From Mycobacterium sp. E3251 (lineage in GTDB: Bacteria; Actinomycetota; Actinomycetes; Mycobacteriales; Mycobacteriaceae), in assembly GCF_001666835.1 (NCBI RefSeq), contig NZ_LZJF01000188.1, positions 1 through 64,000 on the forward strand: DNA of 64,000 nucleotides, given 5' to 3'. The position numbers and the translations under genes are program-made. This document shows, piece by piece, positions 38,610 through 47,165 of the stretch. Every line of letters starts with the position of its first letter. Within the stretch, counting starts at the first letter, position 1. The notes below the pieces were generated by a model. The model searched no databases and was not told the origin of the DNA. It worked only from the letters and a program-made list of their open reading frames with translations.

Positions 38610-39806
38610 GTGACTGACGGCTTCACCGAAGGACAAGACGACAAGACGATCGTGCTCGCCGTGCCATCGCAAGCGCCGACGGAAGAAGCGGACACGAGGC
38701 CGCGCGTCGTGTTGCTGGGTTCCGGAGACCTCAGCCGGGAACTGGCGATCGCCCTGGGGCGACTGGGCGCCTCGGTGATCGCCGTCGACGAGCGCCCCGC
38801 GGAGGCGGTCGCCGATCAGTCGCTTACAGTGCCGTTGACCGACGCCGACGAGCTGACCAGGGCGGTCCGGGGTGTGCGGCCGGACGTTGTGGTCACCACC
38901 ACCGACACGGTCTCGCCCCAAGCGCTCGAGGGCCTCGAGGGCGCGCAGCTGGTGCCCGGCGCTCGTGCGGTCCGGCTCGCCGCAGACCGGGAGGGCCTGC
39001 GCCGGCTGGCCGCCGACGAGTTGGGGCTGCCCACCGCGCCGTTCTGGTTCGTCGGCTCGCTCGGCGAACTCGAGGCGGTCGGCGCCCACGCGGGCTACCC
39101 GCTGCTGGTGAAGCCGGTGCTCGCCGCCGCCGGGCGGGGGCAGTCGGTGGCTTCGGGCCCCGACGACATCGCGGCGGCCTGGCAGCGCGCGACCGGAGGG
39201 CACGGGGAACAGCACCGGGTGCTGGCCGAGACCGTGGTGGAGGTCGAGTTCTACGTCACCCTGCTGGCGGTGCGCAGCGACGGGCCCCAGGGGCCGGTGA
39301 TCGACTTCTGTACGCCCATCGGCCATCGCGAGGGCCTGGAGTCCTGGCAACCGCAGCAGCTCAGCCCGGCGGCGTCGGACGCCGCCAAATCGATCGCCGC
39401 GCGGATCGTCAAGGCGCTCGGCGGCCGCGGCGTCTTCGGCGTCGAATTGATGATCAACGGCGACGAGGTGTACTTCGCCGACGTCACGCCGCGCCCCGCC
39501 GACAGCGCGTGGGTGACGGTGCGCAGCCAGCGGCTCTCGGTGTTCGACCTGCAGGCCCGCACCATCCTCGGCCTGCCGGTGGACACCATGATGATTTCGC
39601 CGGGCGCGGCGCGCCGGGTGCAGCGCGCCGACGGGCCGGCCGCCGCCCTGGCCGGGGCGCTGGCGGTGCCGGAGAGCGACCTGCGCGCCGTCGGGCGCGG
39701 ATACCAGGCACTGGCGACGGCGCCCGACGTGGCTGCGGCGCGCGAGCGCGCCCGCGAGGTGGCGAACCGGTTGACCCAACGACCTCGTTACGATCCGAGT
39801 TCATGA
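38610..39806 (+). CDS. purT: Formate-dependent phosphoribosylglycinamide formyltransferase
   Basis: ATP-grasp enzyme that formylates GAR using formate. The 398-residue protein has VVLLGSGDLSRELAIALGRLGASVIAVDE, the ATP-grasp lysine region HAGYPLLVKPVLAAAGRGQS, EVEFYVTLLAVR, and GRGVFGVELMINGDEVYFADVTPRPADSAWVT. Start GTG 38610. The 3' end overlaps the rhodanese ATG (ATGA), so purT, rhodanese and metZ are one coupled operon (Rv0389-0391 arrangement). Confidence 0.95.
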   Translation: MTDGFTEGQDDKTIVLAVPSQAPTEEADTRPRVVLLGSGDLSRELAIALGRLGASVIAVDERPAEAVADQSLTVPLTDADELTRAVRGVRPDVVVTTTDTVSPQALEGLEGAQLVPGARAVRLAADREGLRRLAADELGLPTAPFWFVGSLGELEAVGAHAGYPLLVKPVLAAAGRGQSVASGPDDIAAAWQRATGGHGEQHRVLAETVVEVEFYVTLLAVRSDGPQGPVIDFCTPIGHREGLESWQPQQLSPAASDAAKSIAARIVKALGGRGVFGVELMINGDEVYFADVTPRPADSAWVTVRSQRLSVFDLQARTILGLPVDTMMISPGAARRVQRADGPAAALAGALAVPESDLRAVGRGYQALATAPDVAAARERAREVANRLTQRPRYDPSS

Positions 39807-40234
39807 GCACAGAGCGCGCAGGCTACGCCGGAGACATCACGCCAGAGCAGGCATGGGAACTGCTCAACGACAACCCCGACGCTGTGCTGGTCGACGTGCG
39901 CACCGATGACGAATGGCGGTTCGTCGGGGTGCCGGACCTGACCAGCCTGGGCCGCGAGGTGGTGTTCATCGAGTGGAACAGCTCTGACGGCAGGTACAAC
40001 GAAAACTTCGCCGACGAACTGCGCGACCGGGTGCCCGAAACCGAGGCCGAACGTCCGGTCATCTTCCTGTGCCGCTCGGGCAACCGCTCCATCGGCGCCG
40101 CCCAGGTTGCCACCCGGACCGGCATCACCCCGGCCTACAACGTGCTGGACGGGTTCGAGGGTCACCCGAACGCGCGGGGGCTGCGGGGCGAATCGGGTTG
40201 GCGCGCCATCGGATTGCCCTGGAAGCAGCTATGA
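39803..40234 (+). CDS. Rhodanese-like sulfurtransferase (Rv0390-type)
   Basis: A 143-residue single-domain rhodanese with ITPEQAWELLNDNPDAVLVDVRTDDEW, and the active-site loop FLCRSGNRSIGAA (catalytic Cys). It follows purT and precedes metZ with four-base overlaps on both sides. Coupling to metZ suggests it supplies or handles sulfane sulfur for homocysteine synthesis; this is inferred from context. Confidence 0.92.
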   Translation: MSTERAGYAGDITPEQAWELLNDNPDAVLVDVRTDDEWRFVGVPDLTSLGREVVFIEWNSSDGRYNENFADELRDRVPETEAERPVIFLCRSGNRSIGAAQVATRTGITPAYNVLDGFEGHPNARGLRGESGWRAIGLPWKQL

Positions 40235-41457
40235 CCGACCCCTCGGGGGAGTCCGTCCGCACCCCCAAGGCGCTGCCCGACGGGGTCAGTCCGGCCACGA
40301 TCGGCGTGCGCGGCGGGCTGCTGCGCTCGGGATTCGACGAGACGGCCGAGGCGATGTTCCTGACGTCCGGCTACGTCTACTCCTCGGCCGCCGTCGCGGA
40401 GAAGTCGTTCACCGGCGAGCTCGACCACTTCGTGTACTCGCGGTACGGGAACCCGACCGTGACGATGTTCGAGGAGCGGTTGCGCCTGATCGAGGGCGCC
40501 CCCGCGGCGTTCGCCACCGCGAGCGGAATGGCGGCGGTGTTCACCGCGCTGGGCGCGCTGCTGGCCGCCGGGGACCGGCTGGTCGCGGCGCGCAGCCTGT
40601 TCGGGTCGTGCTTCGTGGTGTGCAACGAGATCCTGCCGCGCTGGGGCGTCGAGACCGTCTTCGTGGACGGCGACGACCTCGCGCAGTGGGAGGAGGCGCT
40701 GTCCGTGCCCACCGCGGCGGTGTTCTTCGAGACGCCGTCGAACCCGATGCAGTCGCTGGTGGACATCGCCGCGGTGGTCGAGCTCGCCCACGCCGCAGGC
40801 GCAAAGGTGGTGTTGGACAACGTCTTTGCCACCCCGCTGCTGCAGCAGGGCATTCCCCTCGGGGTCGACGTGGTGGTGTACTCGGGCACCAAGCACATCG
40901 ACGGTCAGGGCCGGGTGCTGGGCGGCGCCATCCTCGGCGACAAGGAGTACATCGACGGCCCGGTGCAGAAGCTGATGCGGCACACCGGACCGGCGCTGAG
41001 CGCGTTCAACGCCTGGGTGTTGGTGAAAGGCCTTGAGACGCTGGCGATCCGGGTCGAGCACAGCAACTCCTCGGCGCACCGGATCGCGGAATTCCTGGAG
41101 ACCCATCCCGCGGTGAGCTGGGTCCGCTACCCGTATCTGCCGTCGCACCCGCAATACGAGCTGGCCAAGCGGCAGATGTCCGGCGGCGGCACGGTGATCA
41201 CCTTCGCCCTCGACTGCCCCGACGACAAGGCCAAGCAACGGGCCTTCGAGGTGCTGGACAAGTTGCGGCTGATCGACATCTCCAACAACCTGGGCGACGC
41301 CAAATCCCTTGTCACACACCCCGCCACCACCACCCACCGGGCGATGGGCCCGGAGGGCCGCGCCGCCATCGGCCTCGGCGACGGCGTGGTCCGGATCTCG
41401 GTCGGGCTGGAGGGCACCGACGACCTGATCGCCGACATCGACCAGGCTCTGAGCTAG
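40231..41457 (+). CDS. metZ: O-succinylhomoserine sulfhydrylase
   Basis: PLP-dependent enzyme of the Cys/Met metabolism family that makes homocysteine from O-succinylhomoserine and sulfide. The 408-residue protein has YSRYGNPTVTMFEERL, SGMAAVFTALGALLAAGDR, VFFETPSNPMQSLVDI, VVYSGTKHIDGQGRVLGG (Schiff-base Lys) and VTHPATTTHRAM. ATG overlaps the rhodanese stop. Convergent with the NADH dehydrogenase gene eight bases away. Confidence 0.95.
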   Translation: MTDPSGESVRTPKALPDGVSPATIGVRGGLLRSGFDETAEAMFLTSGYVYSSAAVAEKSFTGELDHFVYSRYGNPTVTMFEERLRLIEGAPAAFATASGMAAVFTALGALLAAGDRLVAARSLFGSCFVVCNEILPRWGVETVFVDGDDLAQWEEALSVPTAAVFFETPSNPMQSLVDIAAVVELAHAAGAKVVLDNVFATPLLQQGIPLGVDVVVYSGTKHIDGQGRVLGGAILGDKEYIDGPVQKLMRHTGPALSAFNAWVLVKGLETLAIRVEHSNSSAHRIAEFLETHPAVSWVRYPYLPSHPQYELAKRQMSGGGTVITFALDCPDDKAKQRAFEVLDKLRLIDISNNLGDAKSLVTHPATTTHRAMGPEGRAAIGLGDGVVRISVGLEGTDDLIADIDQALS

Positions 41458-41465
41458 CCGAAGAG

Positions 41466-42845
41466 CTAGCCGGCCTGTTTCTCGGCGGCCTCGATGCGTT
41501 CGGCCGCCGCCAGCGTCCCCTCTTGGGCCTGCCGCTCCACCCAGTCCACCACCGGCCGGGCGTACATCATCTGGCTGGTGATGGCCATCTGGCCGCGGGT
41601 GCGGCCCAGGAAGGAGATCCCCCAGGAGAACATGGCGGCGATGCGGTTGCGGAAGCCGACCAGATACAACAGGTGCAGCAGCAGCCAGGCCAGCCAGGCG
41701 ATGAAGCCGCCGAACTCGAGCTTGCCGACCTTCGCGACCGCGCTGTACCGGGAGATCAGGGCCATGCTGCCCTTGTCGAAGTACTTGAACGGCTTGCGGT
41801 TGGCCGGATCGTCGTGGCCCTTCACCGCCTGCTTGATCAGATTGGTGACGTATTTCGCGCCCTGGATCGCGCCCTGGGCCATGCCCGGTACGCCGGGGAC
41901 CGACATCAGGTCGCCGATGACGAACACGTACGGGTGCCCCTTGACGGTGAGGTCGGGTTCGACGATGACCCGTCCGGCGCGGTCCGTCTCGGTGCCGTCG
42001 GACTGTTCGGCGACCATTTTGCCCAGACCGCTGGCCTGCACGCCCGCGGCCCACACCTTGCACGCGCATTCGATGCGGCGCTCGCTGCCGTCGGCGTCTT
42101 TGACGGTGATGCCCATGTAGTCGACCGCGGTCACCATCGCGTTGAGCTGGATCTCGACGTCCATCTTCTGCAGCCGGCGTTGCGCCTTGAGGCCCAGCTT
42201 CTCACCCATCGGCGGCAATACCGCGGGCGCCGCGTCGAGCAGGATGACCCGGCATTCGCTGGGGGTGATCGTCCGGAAGGCCCCGGCCAGGGTGCGCTCG
42301 GCGAGCTGGACGATCTCGCCGGCCAGCTCGACCCCGGTCGGCCCGGCGCCGACCACCACGAACGTCAGGCGGCGTTGCCGCTCGTCCGGGTCGGTGGCGA
42401 CCTCGGCGGCCTCGAACGCGCCGAGGATGCGGGCCCGCAGCTCGAGGGCGTCGTCGACGCTCTTCATGCCGGGCGCGAATGCGGCGTACTCGTCGTGGCC
42501 GAAATAGGACTGCTGCGCGCCGGCGGCCACGATCAGGCTGTCGAAGGGCGTCACCGTCTGCATGCCCATCAGGTGTGATGTCACGGTCTTCGCCGTCAGG
42601 TCGATGCCGCTGACCTCGCCCCACAGCACCCGGACGTTTTTCTGTCGGCGCAGGATCAGCCGGGTGGTCGGGGCGATGTCGCCCTCGGACAGGATGCCGG
42701 TGGCCACCTGGTACAGCAGCGGCTGGAAAAGGTGGGTGGTCGTCCTCGAGATCAACGTGACGTCCACGTCGGCCCGCTTCAGGGCCTTGGCCGCGTTCAA
42801 ACCGCCGAATCCGCTTCCGATGATGACGACGCGATGACGCGACAT
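41466..42845 (-). CDS. ndhA: Type II NADH dehydrogenase (NdhA-like)
   Basis: Non-proton-pumping NADH:quinone oxidoreductase at the membrane. The 459-residue protein has two Rossmann motifs, VVIIGSGFGGLNAAKAL (FAD, near residue 6) and FVVVGAGPTGVELAGEI (NADH, about 165), the quinone-site GILSEGDIAPTTRLIL, the VFVIGDLMSVPGVPGMAQGAIQGAK FAD motif and a C-terminal amphipathic/membrane helix (FIAWLAWLLLHLLYLVGFRNR). Order after metZ matches Rv0392c. ATG 42845. Confidence 0.95.
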   Translation of the reverse strand: MSRHRVVIIGSGFGGLNAAKALKRADVDVTLISRTTTHLFQPLLYQVATGILSEGDIAPTTRLILRRQKNVRVLWGEVSGIDLTAKTVTSHLMGMQTVTPFDSLIVAAGAQQSYFGHDEYAAFAPGMKSVDDALELRARILGAFEAAEVATDPDERQRRLTFVVVGAGPTGVELAGEIVQLAERTLAGAFRTITPSECRVILLDAAPAVLPPMGEKLGLKAQRRLQKMDVEIQLNAMVTAVDYMGITVKDADGSERRIECACKVWAAGVQASGLGKMVAEQSDGTETDRAGRVIVEPDLTVKGHPYVFVIGDLMSVPGVPGMAQGAIQGAKYVTNLIKQAVKGHDDPANRKPFKYFDKGSMALISRYSAVAKVGKLEFGGFIAWLAWLLLHLLYLVGFRNRIAAMFSWGISFLGRTRGQMAITSQMMYARPVVDWVERQAQEGTLAAAERIEAAEKQAG

Positions 42846-43006
42846 GCTTACCCCTTATTGGCCTCGTCGTTCTGGTCGCATGCTGTTTGCAACGCATGTC
42901 CACCGTACGACTAGGACACCTCGGGCGTCACGGCGAGGCGCAGATCGGCACGGGCGCCCGCAGATCCGGCTGTCGCACAGGACAATCCGGGTGAACGCAG
43001 CGGTAC

Positions 43007-43048
43007 GGCAAGGGATCGCCCGCCCTGGGGGGTGGACGATCCCTTGCC
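43007..43048 (-). terminator. Hairpin terminator downstream of the small exported-peptide gene
   Basis: A perfect 12-bp stem (GGCAAGGGATCG and its complement) with an 18-base loop stands 24 bases past the stop of the small minus-strand gene. It supports that gene being a real transcription unit. Confidence 0.7.
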
Positions 43049-43071
43049 GAAGTCGCGGATATGGCCTGCTG

Positions 43072-43191
43072 TTACTGGCAGGTCAGGGACGGACCGCAAT
43101 CGATGGTTATCGGCGTTGTACAAGCCGAAGCCGCGCAGACGGTGAATCCGAGCATCGCTGCGAGAATGATCTTGCCGGTCAATCGTGACAT
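43072..43191 (-). CDS. Small exported lipopeptide-like protein
   Basis: A 39-residue protein (ATG 43191; ATG 43209 would add six residues) with a signal peptide MSRLTGKIILAAMLGFTVC and a lipobox-like ASAC, leaving a short mature part CTTPITIDCGPSLTCQ with three cysteines. A hairpin terminator follows the stop. No family is recognised. It could be a lipidated or disulfide-bonded envelope peptide; function unknown. Confidence 0.5.
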   Translation of the reverse strand: MSRLTGKIILAAMLGFTVCAASACTTPITIDCGPSLTCQ

Positions 43192-43209
43192 AACACCAAC
43201 CCCGTTCAT

Positions 43210-43528
43210 GGATGGAAATTTCCCTTGTTTGCCCGATCGCCCGATTACCCGATGGCGGGAGTCTACGGCGTCTTTTCCGTTGCCACAGTGGATTTCGAAA
43301 ACCGGCGCGCCGAACTCATCGCCGGAAGTTGCGTGTCCGCGTGACATGTATTGAATTCAATCGGATGGAAGTTTCCGGCGGATCAATGGTGGCCGCGGAG
43401 ATATTCGAGAATGGTAATCCTACCCTTAGTCTGGCCGGGGTCGGCCGGCCGCAATGGATGCAGGCGCACCCCTTCGGCGCTGCCCACATCCGGAACAGCC
43501 ACTCGCGCAGCCCATTTCGGGGTTGCGG
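43210..43528. other. Intergenic region with AT-rich palindrome
   Basis: About 320 bp without a convincing gene. It holds a 12-bp perfect palindrome ATTGAATTCAAT at 43350-43361 and locally low GC content, and probably includes the promoter of the small exported-peptide gene. Open frames here have no recognisable product. Confidence 0.45.
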
Positions 43529-44140
43529 CTAGAACGGCCACCCGTTGGAGTTGTCCTTGAACTTGCCGTTGACCGCTGTGCAGAAGTCGTCGGAGGTGCC
43601 GGCGAGCAGGACGTAATACGTCTCGCCGCGGCGGCTCTCGAAGGTGTTGGGCGTGCTCCAGCCGCTGTTGCAGAGCGAGTTCTGCGCGCCGGCCGTGGCC
43701 CTGCGCCAATTCGTCTTGGCGCAGGCCGACAGCCCGTCCATGTTGGGCGTCGCGCTCTTGGCCGCGACCACCATCGCGCCACCCCATTGCCCATCGCTGC
43801 GCCGGTAGGCGCGCGCCCCGAACCCAGCGTTGTTGGTCTGGCATGCCAGCGCCCGGCGCATCAGCGAGAAGGGAGCGGCCAGTTGGGGATTGGCGCTCGC
43901 GGCGGCGGCCGTGATGAATTGCGCCGCGTCCGAGCCGTCGGCCTCCTGCACGTTGGGAGTGCCGAAGCTGAACAGCTGCTGCGCGATCCCGGCATTGGTG
44001 CCGCCACCGATGATCGGGCCACCACCGCTGGATGTCATCGGGGGCAGAGCGACGGTGGGGTCGGCACCGGCGGCCGGCGCCACGACGACGGCGCCCAGCG
44101 CGAACGCGGCGGCCATGTTACGGAGCGCGGTGAGTCTCAT
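43529..44140 (-). CDS. Secreted protein of unknown function
   Basis: A 203-residue protein with a Sec signal peptide (MRLTALRNMAAAFALGAVVVAPAAGADP) and a mature domain with five cysteines (ALACQTNN, LSACAKTN, NSLCNSGW, DDFCTAV) likely to form disulfides. Motifs: GTPNVQEADGSDAAQFITAAA, AYRRSDGQWGGAMVV, RRGETYYVLLAGTSDDF. By position beside FadE7 it may correspond to Rv0398c, a predicted secreted protein; this is from memory. ATG 44140 is chosen for the signal peptide. It is four bases downstream of the TetR gene. Confidence 0.72.
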   Translation of the reverse strand: MRLTALRNMAAAFALGAVVVAPAAGADPTVALPPMTSSGGGPIIGGGTNAGIAQQLFSFGTPNVQEADGSDAAQFITAAAASANPQLAAPFSLMRRALACQTNNAGFGARAYRRSDGQWGGAMVVAAKSATPNMDGLSACAKTNWRRATAGAQNSLCNSGWSTPNTFESRRGETYYVLLAGTSDDFCTAVNGKFKDNSNGWPF

Positions 44141-44144
44141 GGCT

Positions 44145-44807
44145 TCATTCCAGCACGTGTGCGTAGTCGGCGCGACGGTCGTCGCGCACCAATGCGTGCA
44201 GCAGGTGGCGGGTCTGCAGCCGGATGTACTCGTCGCGGGTGTAGGCCGGGCCGAAATGCCAGTGCTTGAGCGCCCAGCCGTGGGCGAGCAGCATGATGTC
44301 GAACACGGTGACGTCGACGTCGACATCGCGGAAGACGCCCGCGGCGATACCGGCTTCGATGACCGCGCGCAGGGGTGCCGCGGTAGCGATTTCGAGTTCC
44401 TTGATCCTGGCCCGGTCGGCCGGCGCCAGTGTCCGGCTCTCCCGATAGGTCAGCACCACGCCGTCGAGGTTCTCGTCCACGATCTGGATGTAGCGGCCGA
44501 TGCCTGCGGCCAGTTGGTCGACGACGTCGTCGCCGGCGGCGGCCATCACGGGCGCCAGCTGGTCGCGGAACACGTCGAGGATCCGCACGATCGTGGCCAG
44601 CAGCAGGTCCTCCTTGCCGCCGAAGTAGGTGTAGATTAGGCCGACGCTGACCTTGGCCTCGGCGGCCAGATCCTGCATGGACATCTGGTGGAAGCCGTGC
44701 CTTCCCATCACCTTGACCGCGGCGTCGAGCACCTGGCGGCGCCGCGCGCTGGCCCGGGCCGCGCGGACGGCCTCCTCGACGGGCAGGGCGCCATAGTCAA
44801 CGGCCAT
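44145..44807 (-). CDS. TetR family regulator of the acyl-CoA dehydrogenase operon
   Basis: A 220-residue repressor with helix-turn-helix RRRQVLDAAVKVMGRHGFHQMSMQDLAAEAKVSVGLIYTYFGGKEDLLLATI and a C-terminal TetR ligand domain (LTYRESRTLAPADRARIKELE). Its ATG overlaps the acyl-CoA dehydrogenase stop by one base, so it is co-transcribed with two acyl-CoA dehydrogenases and a BadH-like SDR and probably controls them, perhaps in response to an acyl-CoA. No operator was identified. Confidence 0.88.
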   Translation of the reverse strand: MAVDYGALPVEEAVRAARASARRRQVLDAAVKVMGRHGFHQMSMQDLAAEAKVSVGLIYTYFGGKEDLLLATIVRILDVFRDQLAPVMAAAGDDVVDQLAAGIGRYIQIVDENLDGVVLTYRESRTLAPADRARIKELEIATAAPLRAVIEAGIAAGVFRDVDVDVTVFDIMLLAHGWALKHWHFGPAYTRDEYIRLQTRHLLHALVRDDRRADYAHVLE

Positions 44808-45955
44808 CAGATGCCCAGGTCCTTGGCGACGATCGTCTTCATGATCTCGTTGGTCCCGCCGTAGATCGTCTGGATGCGGGCGTCGACGAACGCGCGCGCC
44901 ACGGCGTACTCGCGCATGTAGCCGTAGCCGCCGTGCAGCTGCAGGCAGCGGTCGGCGGTTCGCACCTGCAGGTCGGTGGTCCACCATTTCAGCCGGGCGG
45001 CCCGCGCCGCGGTCAGCTCGCCGGCGAGGTGCTGGGCCAGGCAGTCGTCGAGATAGGTTCGGGCGACGTCGATTTCGGTCGCCACCTCGGCGAGAACGAA
45101 TTGGCTGTGCTGGAAGCCGGCGATCGGCGTGCCGAACGCCCGGCGTCCGCGCACGTACTCCAGCGTCTCGCCCAGGATGGCCTCGGCGGCGGCCACCGCC
45201 CCCACCCCCAGCGCAAGGCGCTCCTGGGGCAGGTTCTGCATCAGTTGGTAGAAGCCGGCGCCCTCTTCCCCGAGCAGATTGGCGACCGGCACCCGCATGT
45301 CGGTGAACGTCAGCTCGCTGGTGTCCTGGGCGTGCAGGCCGATCTTGTCCAGGTTGCGGCCCCGGGAGAAGCCCGGGGTGTCGGCGTCCACCACCAGCAG
45401 CGACAGGCCTTTGTGGCGATCGGGTGACGTCCGCACCGCGACGACGAACAGGTCGCCGCATTGGCCGTTGGAGATGAACGTCTTGCCGCCGTTGACGACG
45501 TAGTGGTCGCCGTCCCGGACCGCCGCGGTGCGGATCCCGGCGAGGTCGCTGCCGGTGCCGGGTTCGGTCATGGCGATGCCCAGCACCGTCTCGCCGGTCA
45601 CCACGCCGGGCAGCCACCGCCGTCGTTGCTCGGGCGTGGTCAGCTCGGTGAGATAGGGCAGTACCACGTCGTTTTGCAGCGTGAACGCGATGGCCTCTGC
45701 CGCCGCGCCGGCCCGCTGCAGTTCGTCGATGACGATCGCGTTGTAGCGAAAGTCGTTGACCCCCGGGCCGCCGAGCTGCTCGGGCACCGAAAAGCCGAGC
45801 AGCCCAAGCTTTCCCGCCTCGAGGAACAGCGAGCGGTCCCACTGCCCGCGGGTTTCGGCCCGCTCGTGCGCCGGGACCACCACCCGCTGCACGAACTCGC
45901 GGACGAGCGCCCGGAACTGCCGGTGCTCTTCGGCGTACTCCAGCCGTGCGGCCAT
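44807..45955 (-). CDS. Acyl-CoA dehydrogenase
   Basis: A 382-residue FAD-dependent dehydrogenase: AMTEPGTGSDLAGIRT (FAD/substrate), VNGGKTFISNG, QHSQFVLAEVATEI, LQLHGGYGYMREY and the catalytic Glu region IYGGTNEIMKTIV. The TIYGGTNEI ending is of the short/branched-chain and cyclic-acyl type. Together with the neighbouring FadE7-like enzyme and BadH-like SDR it suggests oxidation of a carboxylic acid CoA ester such as a cyclic or branched acyl-CoA. Confidence 0.92.
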   Translation of the reverse strand: MAARLEYAEEHRQFRALVREFVQRVVVPAHERAETRGQWDRSLFLEAGKLGLLGFSVPEQLGGPGVNDFRYNAIVIDELQRAGAAAEAIAFTLQNDVVLPYLTELTTPEQRRRWLPGVVTGETVLGIAMTEPGTGSDLAGIRTAAVRDGDHYVVNGGKTFISNGQCGDLFVVAVRTSPDRHKGLSLLVVDADTPGFSRGRNLDKIGLHAQDTSELTFTDMRVPVANLLGEEGAGFYQLMQNLPQERLALGVGAVAAAEAILGETLEYVRGRRAFGTPIAGFQHSQFVLAEVATEIDVARTYLDDCLAQHLAGELTAARAARLKWWTTDLQVRTADRCLQLHGGYGYMREYAVARAFVDARIQTIYGGTNEIMKTIVAKDLGI

Positions 45956-45965
45956 GTCTTCCCCG

Positions 45966-47150
45966 TTACCGGAAGGCGTCGCTACCGGTGAACGCCTGGC
46001 CCAGGACGAGCTGATGCATCTCGGGGGTGCCTTCGTAGGTGAGCACCGACTCCAGGTTGACCATGTGCCGGATGACCGGGTACTCGAGCGATATGCCGTT
46101 GCCGCCCAGGATGGTTCGAGCCGTCCGGCAGATCTTGATGGCCTCCCGGGTGTTGTTCAGCTTGCCGAAGCTGACCTGCTCGGGACGCAGCCCGACGCTG
46201 TCCTTGAGGCGGCCCAGTTGCAGCGAGAGCAGCTGGCCCTTGTGCAACTCGACCGCCATGTCGACAAGCTTTGCCTGGGTCAACTGGAATCCGGCGATCG
46301 GGCGCCCGAACTGGGTGCGCTGGGTGGCGTAGTCGAGCGCGGCCTGCCAGGCCGACCGCGCCGCGCCCATGGCACCCCAGATGATTCCGTAGCGCGCCTC
46401 GGACAGACAGGACAGCGGCCCCCGCAGGCCCTTCGCCTCGGGCAGCATCGCCTCGGCGGGCACCCGCACGTCGTCGAGCACCAGCTCGCTGGTGATCGAG
46501 GCCCGCAGCGACAGCTTGTGGTGGATGGTGTTGGCGGTGAATCCCGGTGTCCTGGTGGGCACCAGGAAGCCGCGGATCCCCTCGTCGGTGGCGGCCCACA
46601 CGACCGCGACGTCGGCGACCGAGCCGTTGGTGATCCACAGCTTCCGGCCGTTGAGGACCCAATCGGAACCGTCGCGTCGCGCACGGGTTTTCATCGCGGC
46701 GGGATCGGATCCCACATCGGGTTCGGTCAGCCCGAAACACCCCAGCAGTTCGCCGGTCGCCATACCGGGCAGCCACTCCTGCTTTTGCTCCTCGGACCCG
46801 AAGTTCCAGATCGCGAACATCGCCAGCGATCCCTGCACGGAGACCATCGACCGCAGTCCGGAGTCGGCGGCCTCGAGCTCCACGCACGCCAGGCCGTAGT
46901 GCACCGCGGAGGCCCCGCCGCACCCGTACCCCTCCAGGTGCATCCCCAGCAGGCCGAGCTGGCCGAATCCTTTGGCGAGTTCGCGCACCGGCAGGTCGCC
47001 GATCTCGAACCACTCCGCGACGTAGGGCAGGACGTGCTCGGCACAGAACTCCCTGACGGTGGCGCGCACCGCGAGCTCGTCGTCGGACAGCGAGGCGTCC
47101 AGGCCCAGCGGATCGTCGCGGTCGAAGGCCGGCGGCTTCTTGTTAGTCAT
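45966..47150 (-). CDS. fadE7: Acyl-CoA dehydrogenase, glutaryl-CoA dehydrogenase-like (FadE7-type)
   Basis: A 394-residue dehydrogenase with FGLTEPDVGSDPAAMKTRA, LNGRKLWITNGSVADV, RFGRPIAGFQLTQ-like segment and catalytic Glu in VLTYEGTPEMHQL (TYEGT as in glutaryl-CoA dehydrogenase). ISLEYPVIRHMVNLESV is also GCDH-like. It could oxidise glutaryl-CoA or a related dicarboxyl/branched acyl-CoA. M. tuberculosis Rv0400c (fadE7) is the positional counterpart. It lies 10 bases upstream of the second dehydrogenase. Confidence 0.9.
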   Translation of the reverse strand: MTNKKPPAFDRDDPLGLDASLSDDELAVRATVREFCAEHVLPYVAEWFEIGDLPVRELAKGFGQLGLLGMHLEGYGCGGASAVHYGLACVELEAADSGLRSMVSVQGSLAMFAIWNFGSEEQKQEWLPGMATGELLGCFGLTEPDVGSDPAAMKTRARRDGSDWVLNGRKLWITNGSVADVAVVWAATDEGIRGFLVPTRTPGFTANTIHHKLSLRASITSELVLDDVRVPAEAMLPEAKGLRGPLSCLSEARYGIIWGAMGAARSAWQAALDYATQRTQFGRPIAGFQLTQAKLVDMAVELHKGQLLSLQLGRLKDSVGLRPEQVSFGKLNNTREAIKICRTARTILGGNGISLEYPVIRHMVNLESVLTYEGTPEMHQLVLGQAFTGSDAFR

Positions 47151-47165
47151 GAACCCACCCTGCCA

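Noticed and set aside
41450-41472. Short direct repeat GAGCTAGCCG at the metZ/ndhA junction
   Set aside because: Only ten bases and located at convergent stop codons; most likely a trivial duplication.
42911-43123. 70-codon minus-strand frame downstream of the small exported peptide
   Set aside because: It contains both arms of the hairpin terminator and overlaps the better-supported small gene; no motif.
43212-43532. 106-codon plus-strand frame in the intergenic region
   Set aside because: Low-complexity product, codon use unlike neighbours, no ribosome-binding site.
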